From positions 1,178,001 to 1,242,000 of the forward strand of contig NZ_CP046052.1 of assembly GCF_004802635.2 (NCBI RefSeq): a DNA stretch of 64,000 nucleotides, read 5' to 3'. The notes under the pieces are model-generated. The model worked only from the letters and a program-made list of their open reading frames with translations, made no database searches and was not told the origin of the DNA. How positions within the stretch are numbered: the first letter of the stretch is position 1; each line of letters begins with the position of its first letter. The position numbers and the translations under genes are program-made. The DNA is from Methylocystis heyeri (GTDB lineage Bacteria; Pseudomonadota; Alphaproteobacteria; Rhizobiales; Beijerinckiaceae). Below, one piece after another: positions 46,596 to 53,679 of this stretch.

Positions 46596-47660
46596 TCAGG
46601 CCTTGCCGTGATGCGCGGCGCTGAAGCTGGCGTCGAGAGGCCAGCGCGGGCGAGGCGCAAAACCGAGATCGTCCACGAGGCCGAGCTTGAAACGCTCCAG
46701 CCCCGCCCAGGCGATCATCGCGCCGTTGTCGGAGCAGAGCTCGGGCGCCGGAGAAATGAAGCGCAGCCCCGCCTCCGCCGAGAAACGCGTGAGCGCGCGG
46801 CGTATCGCGCCATTGGCGCCCACCCCGCCGCCGATGACCAGCGCATTGGGGCGGCAGTCCTCTTCCGCGAGAAGCCGCAGCGCCGAGCGCACGCGATCCA
46901 CCACGATATCGACGATCGCGGCCTGGAAAGAGGCGGCGATGTCCCTCTTGTCCGTGTCGGAAGGCTCTTCACCGAGGCGCAGCAGCTCCTGCCGCACGGC
47001 GGTCTTGAGCCCGGAAAGGGAGAAATCCGCTCCGGGCCGTCCCAGCATCGGGCGCGGCAGATTGAAGCGCTGGGCGTCGCCTTCGGCGGCGAGCCTTTCG
47101 ATATGCGGCCCGCCGGGATAAGGCGCGCCCATCATCTTGCCCACCTTGTCGAAAGCTTCCCCGATAGCGTCGTCGATGGTGGAGCCGAGGCGCTGATAAT
47201 CCCCGACGCCCCGCACCGCGACGAGCTGGGTATGGCCGCCGGAAACGATCAGGGCGAGATAGGGGAAGTCGGTGCCGTCGGTGAGGCGCGCGGTAAGGGC
47301 GTGGGCCTCCAGATGATTGACCGCGATGAAGGGCTTTCCGGCCGCGAGCGCCAGCGCCTTGCCGGCGGTCAGCCCCACCAATATGCCGCCGATCAATCCC
47401 GGTCCGGCCGCCGCCGCCACGGCGTCCACCGCGCCGAGGTCGATGCGCGCGTCGGAAAGGGCGCGCGCCACCAGACGATCGAGCACCTCGATATGGGCGC
47501 GCGCGGCGATCTCGGGCACGACGCCGCCATAGGCGGCGTGGCGGGCGATCTGACTCATCACCTCGTTCGAGAGGATTTCGCCGCCCCCGCCGCCGAGCTT
47601 GTCCTCGACGACCGCCGCGGCGGTCTCGTCACAGGTCGTCTCAATGCCCAAAACGCGCAT
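46596..47660 (-). CDS. tsaD: tRNA threonylcarbamoyladenosine transferase TsaD
   Basis: Catalytic subunit for the t6A37 modification of ANN-decoding tRNAs, 354 aa. Seen: [16 protein letters not shown], the metal site HLEAH (His116, His120), [22 protein letters not shown] and [17 protein letters not shown] 47660 is taken on alignment; the frame extends to 47717 without similarity. Confidence 0.96.
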   Translation of the reverse strand: MRVLGIETTCDETAAAVVEDKLGGGGGEILSNEVMSQIARHAAYGGVVPEIAARAHIEVLDRLVARALSDARIDLGAVDAVAAAAGPGLIGGILVGLTAGKALALAAGKPFIAVNHLEAHALTARLTDGTDFPYLALIVSGGHTQLVAVRGVGDYQRLGSTIDDAIGEAFDKVGKMMGAPYPGGPHIERLAAEGDAQRFNLPRPMLGRPGADFSLSGLKTAVRQELLRLGEEPSDTDKRDIAASFQAAIVDIVVDRVRSALRLLAEEDCRPNALVIGGGVGANGAIRRALTRFSAEAGLRFISPAPELCSDNGAMIAWAGLERFKLGLVDDLGFAPRPRWPLDASFSAAHHGKA

Positions 47661-47721
47661 TCGGGTCCCCCTCGCGCATGGAAGGGCCGATTCTGCGCCC
47701 GCGCGATTCTTTTCCAACCTA

Positions 47722-47790
47722 TAGAGTGTTTTCGGGCGAAGTGGATACCGGTTCGCGCGAAGAAAACACGACCAAACCGGGACTCTCTAC
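47722..47790. repeat. Interspersed repeat, divergent copy
   Basis: TAGAGTGTTTTC at 47722-47733 and GAAAACAC at 47762-47769 form a stem; the GCGAAGTGGATACCGGTTCG core is the common rhizobial form related to the 23043 and 55998 copies. A second fragment with CATGTTTCC lies just downstream (about 47828). Confidence 0.6.
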
Positions 47791-47854
47791 CGCATGAATG
47801 GGGAGGGAAATAGGCGGCGAGTCTTTTCATGTTTCCATGGAAACTGAAATGACT

Positions 47855-49051
47855 CTAGCCCCGCCGCGTGATCGCCAGCGCGGCGGCGCTCGCCGCCGTC
47901 AAAAGAAGCCAACCGAAGACGAAGCTTCCCGAAGCGTCCCGCAGCCAGCCGAACAGAGGCGGCGCCAGGACGACGGCGATCTGGTTCACCGCCATGACCA
48001 GTCCGATCATGAAGCCGATCCGCCCCGGCGGCGCGGTCTCGCTGACCAGCGCGATCCAGGGGCCATACCAGCCGAAGCCGAAGAAACCGAGCCACAGCGC
48101 CAGCGCATAAAGCAGCGCCGGCGAAGCCGCCGGCAGCGCCACATAGGCCGCGGTTCCGGCGACGAGGGCGGCCATGCTGGCCTGCAAAGGAAAATAACGG
48201 CCGTGGTCGCTGTGGTCGCTCCAAAAGGCGAGCACGATGCGTCCCACGGCTCCGGCGGCTTGGGCGGCGAAAAGCGCAGCGACCCCGGTTTCCGCAGGCA
48301 GGGCGAAACGATCCCGCACATCGAGCGGCAGATAGACGCTGAGCGCAAATTGCAGCGAAACCAGCGTGACGCCGGGAAGAAGGATGCGCCTCATGCCCGG
48401 CAGGCGCAACAGAGCGAGGCGTTCGCTCAAGGGCGGGAATTCCGCCAGCCGCGGCGCGCCCTCCGCCGGCGCCCGATAAAGAGCCGCAAAGCTCAGGCCC
48501 CCGAGCAGCGCCACCAAGGCGCCGAGAGCGAAAGCGCCGCGCCAATCCCGCAGCTGCGCGACCGCGGGGAGAATTAGCGTCCCCAGCGCCGCCCCGAGCG
48601 GCAGGCCGGCCTGGCGAACGCCCATGGCGAGGCCGCGCTGATTGGGCGCGAACCAGGAAGCCACCGCCTTCCCGCCCCCGGGCTGAACCGAGGAATAGCC
48701 GATGCTGGCGACAACCAGACAGGCGAGCAGCGCCGTATAGCTCTCCGCGCGCGAGGCCGCGAAGATCGAAGCTGAGACCATCGCCGCCCCGAGACCGACG
48801 ATCAGGCGCTCGCTGAAACGGTCGAGCAACTCGCCGGCGACCAGCAATCCGATGATGGGCGCGAGCTGGGCCGATGAACTCAACAGGCCGATTTTGGCGG
48901 CGTTCAACCCCATGGCGCGTTGCATCTGAGGTCCCAGAGCGCCGAGCCCCTGCATGAGAAAACAGCCGGCGACCTGGGCCCAGGTCGCAAGCGCGAGCGC
49001 GGTCCAGCGGTAGGGATCGGCAAGTTTTGTGATCGCCGGGGTGTGGGTCAC
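47855..49051 (-). CDS. MFS transporter
   Basis: A 398-aa 12-helix major facilitator of unknown substrate. Start GTG 49051 with a strong GAGGAGAC ribosome site; the upstream frame to 49156 lacks similarity. Seen: WAQVAGCFLMQGLGALGPQM (helix 1), LVAGELLDRFSERLIVGLG (motif A-like), GVRQAGLPLGAALGTLILP (a helix 5 pattern of the CynX/NimT-like exporters) and FGWYGPWIALVSETAPPGR. Confidence 0.87.
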   Translation of the reverse strand: MTHTPAITKLADPYRWTALALATWAQVAGCFLMQGLGALGPQMQRAMGLNAAKIGLLSSSAQLAPIIGLLVAGELLDRFSERLIVGLGAAMVSASIFAASRAESYTALLACLVVASIGYSSVQPGGGKAVASWFAPNQRGLAMGVRQAGLPLGAALGTLILPAVAQLRDWRGAFALGALVALLGGLSFAALYRAPAEGAPRLAEFPPLSERLALLRLPGMRRILLPGVTLVSLQFALSVYLPLDVRDRFALPAETGVAALFAAQAAGAVGRIVLAFWSDHSDHGRYFPLQASMAALVAGTAAYVALPAASPALLYALALWLGFFGFGWYGPWIALVSETAPPGRIGFMIGLVMAVNQIAVVLAPPLFGWLRDASGSFVFGWLLLTAASAAALAITRRG

Positions 49052-49157
49052 GTCGTCTCCTCGCCGAGGGCGGGTATGCAAGGGCCGAGCCCACCGCAAC
49101 GACGCCAGAAGACCCCGACAAAGGATACCCATAATCAATCCGTCGGGGCCGAGCACG

Positions 49158-49292
49158 GGGACGATTTTCGCCTATGACGAGGCTGGCCATGCGATAAACG
49201 AATACTATCCGACTGGCGTCGTGGCCACGGAATATGTCGGGCTTAAAGATTGGGGAATCACGAGCTGGGCGCAATACTACTGCACAGATTGA
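49158..49292 (+). pseudogene. RHS/YD-repeat protein C-terminal remnant
   Basis: A 44-residue open stretch reads GTIFAYDEAGHAINEYYPTG then VVATEYVGL, matching the terminal YD repeats of RHS proteins (YDEAGHLIGEY...EYV). It then carries a short unrelated tail and a stop. There is no upstream RHS core. It overlaps the 3' end of the convergent dCTP-deaminase-like gene by 16 bases. It marks the left edge of the accessory islet. Confidence 0.6.
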
Positions 49293-50011
49293 GTTCGCTG
49301 ATTCCTAACATGAAAATCTCCAACTGAGTTTTGCCAAGCCAAGGTTAGAACAGCAAGCAACACAGCCCCAATAACGCCCACTATAACCGCGCGCCACACG
49401 AAGGTAAGATTATCGATTATCGGCTTCTGCTCTGCAAGCTTTGTGTTTATACTTGCTTCCAAATCTCTCATTTTATCTGCTAAACTTTGCAGCGAATATA
49501 TCTCTTTACTCATTCCGCTTATCAGATCACTACTTATGTCGTTTCGCGCTGATCCTCTGAACAGGTATTGCTCACCAGACCGATGATCTAGGTCGCAAAA
49601 CCAAATTTTGAAGACAGCGTCTCCCTCACATATTTGCACTTGAGAAGGGCCAGCATTATATACTGCGTAGATCAGCTTGCCCTCGTAGCCCGGATCAACG
49701 TGGAACCCGGAGACATTAATCAAGCCCTTGAACTTGACTCCGGTACGCATTGATATGAAAGCCATCGCGTTGTCTGGGACATTTACAGCCTCTCGGGAAA
49801 GAAGGTATGCAAACTGCCCAGGCGGTATGATAAAAGCTTCGCCTGCTGACAAGAACGTCTTTTTTTGCTCTTTCCCTGCCGCACTCTCGGCTGTGCGAAA
49901 GTAACAGTTTCCCATGCGCAAGTTGTACGCGTTCACGTCAACCTGATCGATAGAAAAATCACTTACTACGGCGGGGTTCGCAGCAAGTTTCTCGCCGCTC
50001 CAGAAGCTCAT
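49277..50011 (-). CDS. Membrane-anchored dCTP-deaminase-like (DCD/dUTPase fold) protein
   Basis: A 244-aa protein. Residues about 15-140 match the dCTP deaminase/dUTPase trimer fold: VNAYNLRMGNCYF, GEAFIIPPGQFAYLLSRE, FISMRTGVKFKGLINV, FHVDPGYEGKLIYAVYN. At the position of the catalytic Glu of Dcd (normally in a VLEFYN-like strand) there is Ala116, so deamination is probably lost. Residues about 165-200 are predicted coiled coil and 204-227 a membrane helix. GC is low (19 of 60 bases G/C at 49441-49500). It follows the upstream gene by five bases, with its GAGG ribosome site next to the stop. Confidence 0.8.
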   Translation of the reverse strand: MSFWSGEKLAANPAVVSDFSIDQVDVNAYNLRMGNCYFRTAESAAGKEQKKTFLSAGEAFIIPPGQFAYLLSREAVNVPDNAMAFISMRTGVKFKGLINVSGFHVDPGYEGKLIYAVYNAGPSQVQICEGDAVFKIWFCDLDHRSGEQYLFRGSARNDISSDLISGMSKEIYSLQSLADKMRDLEASINTKLAEQKPIIDNLTFVWRAVIVGVIGAVLLAVLTLAWQNSVGDFHVRNQRTQSVQ

Positions 50012-50016
50012 CCTCG

Positions 50017-50547
50017 TTAGTCCATAATATAAAATTGCCTATCGGCAATTTCTTTGCGGCGCACTTTGATAGCTGACGATAAATTCAGATGCCGTTCTGC
50101 AGAGATAGTGAAAACCCATTTCAGGATGTCTTCGTTTGCAGTTCGTGCGAGCAATAAAAATTCTTCCAAATGGTCTATCTTTTCACACGCGTCGGCGAAC
50201 CGACCTGCGGCATCCGCGAGGGAGAGCGTTTTATCGGTTTGAAGGCTCGAAGACGGCATAGTTGATGCCGGTTTCTTCAGACGTTGATTGAGCGAGTTGG
50301 CAGCGCTGAGACAAATGAGAGCCGCGTCGACAATGGTCCGATCAACCGGTTTTGTCTCAGCCGAGCCACGAGCAAGCCGGCCAACATATTTCGCAAAATG
50401 CAATCCATAGTGCTTCAGGCGGTCGGGCCTGGGCATGTTCAAAATGTCCGAGTGATTCCGCTGGTCATGGCGGAATTGCTCTTGCTGCCACGGAGTTAGG
50501 TCGTCCGTTAAGAGCACGTCGCTCGCATGCAGGCGCAATGACATCAT
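50017..50547 (-). CDS. Small helical protein, possibly MazG-like
   Basis: A 176-aa, entirely helical-looking protein starting at ATG 50547 with GGGAGGG seven bases upstream. Two stretches resemble all-alpha NTP pyrophosphatases (MazG-like): RLKHYGLHFAKYVGRLARG with VDAALICLSAANSLN, and NEDILKWVFTISAERHLNL with IKVRRKEIADR. The canonical ExxE and ExxD metal ligands are not present (His and Lys occupy those positions), so this is a fold guess only. It forms an operon with the DCD-like gene, five bases apart. Confidence 0.6.
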   Translation of the reverse strand: MMSLRLHASDVLLTDDLTPWQQEQFRHDQRNHSDILNMPRPDRLKHYGLHFAKYVGRLARGSAETKPVDRTIVDAALICLSAANSLNQRLKKPASTMPSSSLQTDKTLSLADAAGRFADACEKIDHLEEFLLLARTANEDILKWVFTISAERHLNLSSAIKVRRKEIADRQFYIMD

Positions 50548-50761
50548 GTGATGGCCCTCCCTTCCGCCTTGGGACTGCTCATGCTGCCCCAAGAGCCTCC
50601 CGGAATCTGTCGCTCTGTTCTCGGTTCACTTCCATACAACCACCTTGCCCAGAATCCCTTAGGTCCAGACAAAGTTTCTTGTGGATAGGCGAGACATGTT
50701 TCTAAAGGTCCTGCGATAATATCCTCCATAAATTTCCCCATTAAAGAAGGATTCCAGCCAA
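50548..50761. promoter_or_regulatory. Divergent promoter region of the islet
   Basis: 214 bases between the minus-strand MazG-like/DCD-like pair and the plus-strand UDG-like gene. AAGAAGGA precedes the ATG at 50762. Promoters are expected here; I cannot define -35/-10 boxes with confidence. Confidence 0.4.
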
Positions 50762-51430
50762 ATGAGATCCCAAGAGCGCGAGGTCGAGAAGTTCATCGGG
50801 CATATCGCCGCACTCAGGTTCGATGACGTTTTCAACCCTTATTCCGACGTTTGCGTTGCTCAGGATATTCCAGATGCCGCGGGAATTCGAAGGCGCAACT
50901 TATCTCTGGTTTTAAACGCAGCGCTCACCCATGGCGTTGAGTCGATTTGGATCGCGCGCGATCTTGGCTACCTTGGCGGCCGGCGCACCGGCCTCGCTTT
51001 AACCGATGAAGCCCACCTCGGCGCACATGCCGATTTGTTCGGGGGTGCCTTGCCGCTGGCTCGGGCGACCAAGGGGCCTGCAGTAGCCGAGCGAACTGCA
51101 ACGATTGTTTGGCAAGTTCTAAACGAACTTCAACGACCTATCTTCCTTTGGAACGTGTTTCCACTGCATCCACATCAGGCTGGCAACCCATTTTCGAACC
51201 GCTGCCATAGCCGCTTCGAACGCCAAGCCTGCCGACCGTTGTTGATTTGGCTTTTGGAGACCTTACGACCAAAATCCATAATCGCGATTGGCCGCGATGC
51301 AGAGCGGGGGCTCGCTGAACTGGAAGTCAGCGCCGAAAAAATTCGTCATCCGAGCTACGGTGGAAAAAGGGAGTTCGTAGAGGGGATGCACTCTCGCTTT
51401 GGGTTGGCGCAAGGCAGACGACTACTCTGA
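50762..51430 (+). CDS. Uracil-DNA-glycosylase-like protein
   Basis: A 222-aa protein with the UDG superfamily layout. Seen: a motif A region reading IWIARDLGYLGGRRTG (residues 62-77) where relatives have GEAPGYRG; the uracil-binding strand WNVFPLHPHQAG (130-141); IIAIGRDAERGL (173-184); and the DNA-intercalation loop KIRHPSYGGKREF (193-205). The GEAPG residues are replaced by ARDLG, so the usual water-positioning residue is changed and activity is uncertain. Lower GC than its surroundings. It is divergent from, and presumably functionally linked to, the DCD-like pair. Confidence 0.8.
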   Translation: MRSQEREVEKFIGHIAALRFDDVFNPYSDVCVAQDIPDAAGIRRRNLSLVLNAALTHGVESIWIARDLGYLGGRRTGLALTDEAHLGAHADLFGGALPLARATKGPAVAERTATIVWQVLNELQRPIFLWNVFPLHPHQAGNPFSNRCHSRFERQACRPLLIWLLETLRPKSIIAIGRDAERGLAELEVSAEKIRHPSYGGKREFVEGMHSRFGLAQGRRLL

Positions 51431-51533
51431 TGCGCGTTATGCCGCTTGCGCTAAGCCAGAACGCATCTGACTCGAGCATTGTCGGCCCGGAGTTCGCGTG
51501 CAACGCCGTTCGCGAAATCTCGAACACTCATGA

Positions 51534-51774
51534 GAAACTGCCTATCTCACCATCCGCCCCGGCCAGGAAGCGGCGTTCAAGTCGGCACCGGCAGAGGCCG
51601 CCCGCTAATCGGCGCGACGCCGGGCTTTCGCGCAATCGAGTTCCGGCCCTGTATCGAAGAGCCGCGCCGCCATCTGCTGTTGGTATGGTGTAGGCTTCCG
51701 GCGATCTGAACAATGCCCGGAATGGAAGGTGCATCCTTTCCCTCTGGTCACGCATTTTTCGAGCTCGATCATTT
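51534..51774 (+). pseudogene. Frame-broken antibiotic-biosynthesis-monooxygenase (ABM) domain gene
   Basis: Three plus-strand frames stitch together into one ABM-type small protein: YLTIRPGQEAAFKSAPAEAA, then LIGATPGFRAIEFRPCIEE with HLLLVW in another frame, then VGFRRSEQCPEWKVHPFPLV in a third. The order matches ABM proteins (RPGQE, SPGY, LLLVxWE, FR.S..xxxW, PFPVVEH). A stop at about 51607 and indels near 51690 disrupt it. No start is visible. Unknown substrate. Confidence 0.65.
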
Positions 51775-51848
51775 GAGAAGACTGACCAACAGAAAGAGCG
51801 CCGCATCAGATAACCGGAGTCCAGAGCGATCTTCGCGCGCCTTATTGC

Positions 51849-51876
51849 TTGCCGCAAGCGCCGTTGCTCCTATAGT
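51849..51876 (+). promoter_or_regulatory. Candidate sigma-70 promoter of hemC
   Basis: TTGCCG (51849-51854), 16-base spacer, TATAGT (51871-51876), 35 bases upstream of the hemC ATG. Good -10 and fair -35. Confidence 0.5.
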
Positions 51877-51911
51877 CGCGGCGAAAGCCGCGTCACCAGA
51901 ACGGATATTGC

Positions 51912-52838
51912 ATGACCACCCCACCCCTACGCATCGGCACGCGCGGCAGCCCGCTCGCGCTGGCGCAAACCCATATGACCCGGGCTTTGCTGGCGCGGTC
52001 GCTGGGCGTCGCCGAAGACAGCATCGCCATCGAGATCATCCGCACCACCGGCGACGTGATTCAGGATCGCGCGCTATCGGAATCGGGCGGCAAGGGGCTT
52101 TTCACCAAGGAGCTCGACTCCGCGCTGATCGCCGGAGGCATCGACCTCGCCGTTCATTCCTCCAAGGATCTGCCGACGCATCTGCCCACGGAGATTATCG
52201 TCGCGGGCTATTTGCCGCGCGAGGATGTCCGCGACGTCTTCATCGGCCGCGGCGGCATGAAACTGGCGGAGCTGCCCCAGGGCGCGACGGTCGGCACGGC
52301 GTCGCTGCGCCGCGCCGCCCAGGTCAAGCGCCTGCGGCCCGACATCAAGACCGCGCTGCTGCGCGGCAATGTCGAAACAAGACTGAAAAAGGTGGAGAGC
52401 GGCGAATTCGACGGCACGCTGCTGGCCTATGCCGGGCTCAAGCGGCTCGGGCTCGCCGACAGGGCCACAGAACTTCTGCCATTGGAAAGCTTCCTGCCGG
52501 CCGCCGGCCAGGGCGCCATCGGGATCACCTGCCGCGCCGACGACGCCAAAACCCGCGCTGCGCTCGCCCCCATTCTGGACGCGGCCACGGGTTTTGCGCT
52601 CGCGGCGGAGCGCTCCTTCCTCGCCGTGCTCGACGGCTCCTGCCGCACGCCGATCGCCGCCTACGCCCGGCTGGAAGGCGAGAATCTGGTCTTCTCCGGC
52701 GAGGTGCTGCGCAGCGACGGCGGCGAGGTTTTCTCCTCCAGCCACAGCGGGCTCCCCGTGGACGCCGCCCTGATCGGCTACCATGCCGGCCACGACATAT
52801 TGCGCCGCCTGCCCCACGGCGTCGCGGGGCTGGCGTGA
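51912..52838 (+). CDS. hemC: Hydroxymethylbilane synthase (porphobilinogen deaminase)
   Basis: Polymerises four porphobilinogens to hydroxymethylbilane on a dipyrromethane cofactor, 308 aa. Seen: LRIGTRGSPLALAQT, SGGKGLFTKELDSALIAGGIDLAVHSSKDLP (as two adjacent blocks), AAGQGAIGITCR, and the cofactor-attachment Cys244 in VLDGSCRTPIAAYA. It is coupled to hemD by a four-base GTGA overlap. Confidence 0.97.
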   Translation: MTTPPLRIGTRGSPLALAQTHMTRALLARSLGVAEDSIAIEIIRTTGDVIQDRALSESGGKGLFTKELDSALIAGGIDLAVHSSKDLPTHLPTEIIVAGYLPREDVRDVFIGRGGMKLAELPQGATVGTASLRRAAQVKRLRPDIKTALLRGNVETRLKKVESGEFDGTLLAYAGLKRLGLADRATELLPLESFLPAAGQGAIGITCRADDAKTRAALAPILDAATGFALAAERSFLAVLDGSCRTPIAAYARLEGENLVFSGEVLRSDGGEVFSSSHSGLPVDAALIGYHAGHDILRRLPHGVAGLA

Positions 52839-53545
52839 GGCGCGTCCTCGTCCTTCGTGCGCGCGACGATGCCGGGCGCACGGCGGCGAGGCTGCGCGAA
52901 ATGGGCTTCGAGCCGGTTCTTTCCCCCGTGCTGGAGCCGGCGCGTCTCGAAGTCTCTCTTCCCGAGGGGCCTTTCGACGCCGCGCTCGTTACCAGCGCCA
53001 GAGGCGTCGAACGCCTACCGCCGCCCAAGGATCTGTGGGAGACGCCGCTCCACGCAGTCGGCGCGCGCACGGCGAAAGCCGCAGAGGCGCAAGGCTGGCG
53101 GACCTATATCGTCGCCGGCAAGGCAGCGGCTCTGCTGGCGCTTCTCAAGGCCCGCTATCGCGCCCCGGCGCGCTTCCTTTATCTCGCCGGACGAGACCGC
53201 AAGGAGGATCTGGAATCCGGCCTGCGCGCGGCGGGGCATGAGGTTGTGGTGGTGGAGACCTATGAAGCGCAGGCGGCGAAGGCGCTGTCTGCGGAAGCGC
53301 TTGCCGCCATCGCCGGCGGCGAACTCAAAGCCGTGTTGCATTACTCCCGGCGCAGCGCCGAGATTTTTTTGGCCCTCGCGCGCGAGGCCGGTGTTTTGGA
53401 GCGCCTGCGCGAAGTTCCGCAGCTTGCGCTTTCCGCCGATGTCGCCGCACCACTGGAGCGCGAGCTGGGCGTGAAGCCGCTCATCGCCGCCACGCCGGAC
53501 GAGAGCGCATTGCTGGGATTGCTCGCGACGCTGAAGCAAGCTTGA
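52835..53545 (+). CDS. hemD: Uroporphyrinogen-III synthase
   Basis: Closes and inverts the D ring to give uroporphyrinogen III, the shared precursor of haem and the adjacent cysG product siroheme. 236 aa, starting at GTG 52835. Seen: two alternating Rossmann-like lobes, VLVLRARDDAGRTAARLREMG at the start, LVTSARGVERL, LYLAGRDRKEDLESGL, VVVVETYEAQAA and VLHYSRRSAEIFL. This family is poorly conserved, so the call rests on these blocks and the hemC coupling. Confidence 0.93.
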   Translation: MRRVLVLRARDDAGRTAARLREMGFEPVLSPVLEPARLEVSLPEGPFDAALVTSARGVERLPPPKDLWETPLHAVGARTAKAAEAQGWRTYIVAGKAAALLALLKARYRAPARFLYLAGRDRKEDLESGLRAAGHEVVVVETYEAQAAKALSAEALAAIAGGELKAVLHYSRRSAEIFLALAREAGVLERLREVPQLALSADVAAPLERELGVKPLIAATPDESALLGLLATLKQA

Positions 53546-53679
53546 GCGATCTCGACCGTTCCGCCCGCCCCAAACGCTCATAATATCAACTATCAGCCCG
53601 TGAGCCGGTCACCGCGCCGTCACCATAGGCTTCTATAGGCGCTCCCTAATCGACGAAGAACAATTCGAGGCGGGGGCTG

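Noticed and set aside
51528-51857. 109-codon minus-strand frame
   Set aside because: Antisense to the ABM pseudogene, low-complexity Arg/Ser content, no ribosome site.
51713-53545. 610-codon frame covering hemC and hemD
   Set aside because: Only its last 236 codons (hemD from GTG 52835) are real; the earlier part is hemC and upstream sequence in the wrong frame.
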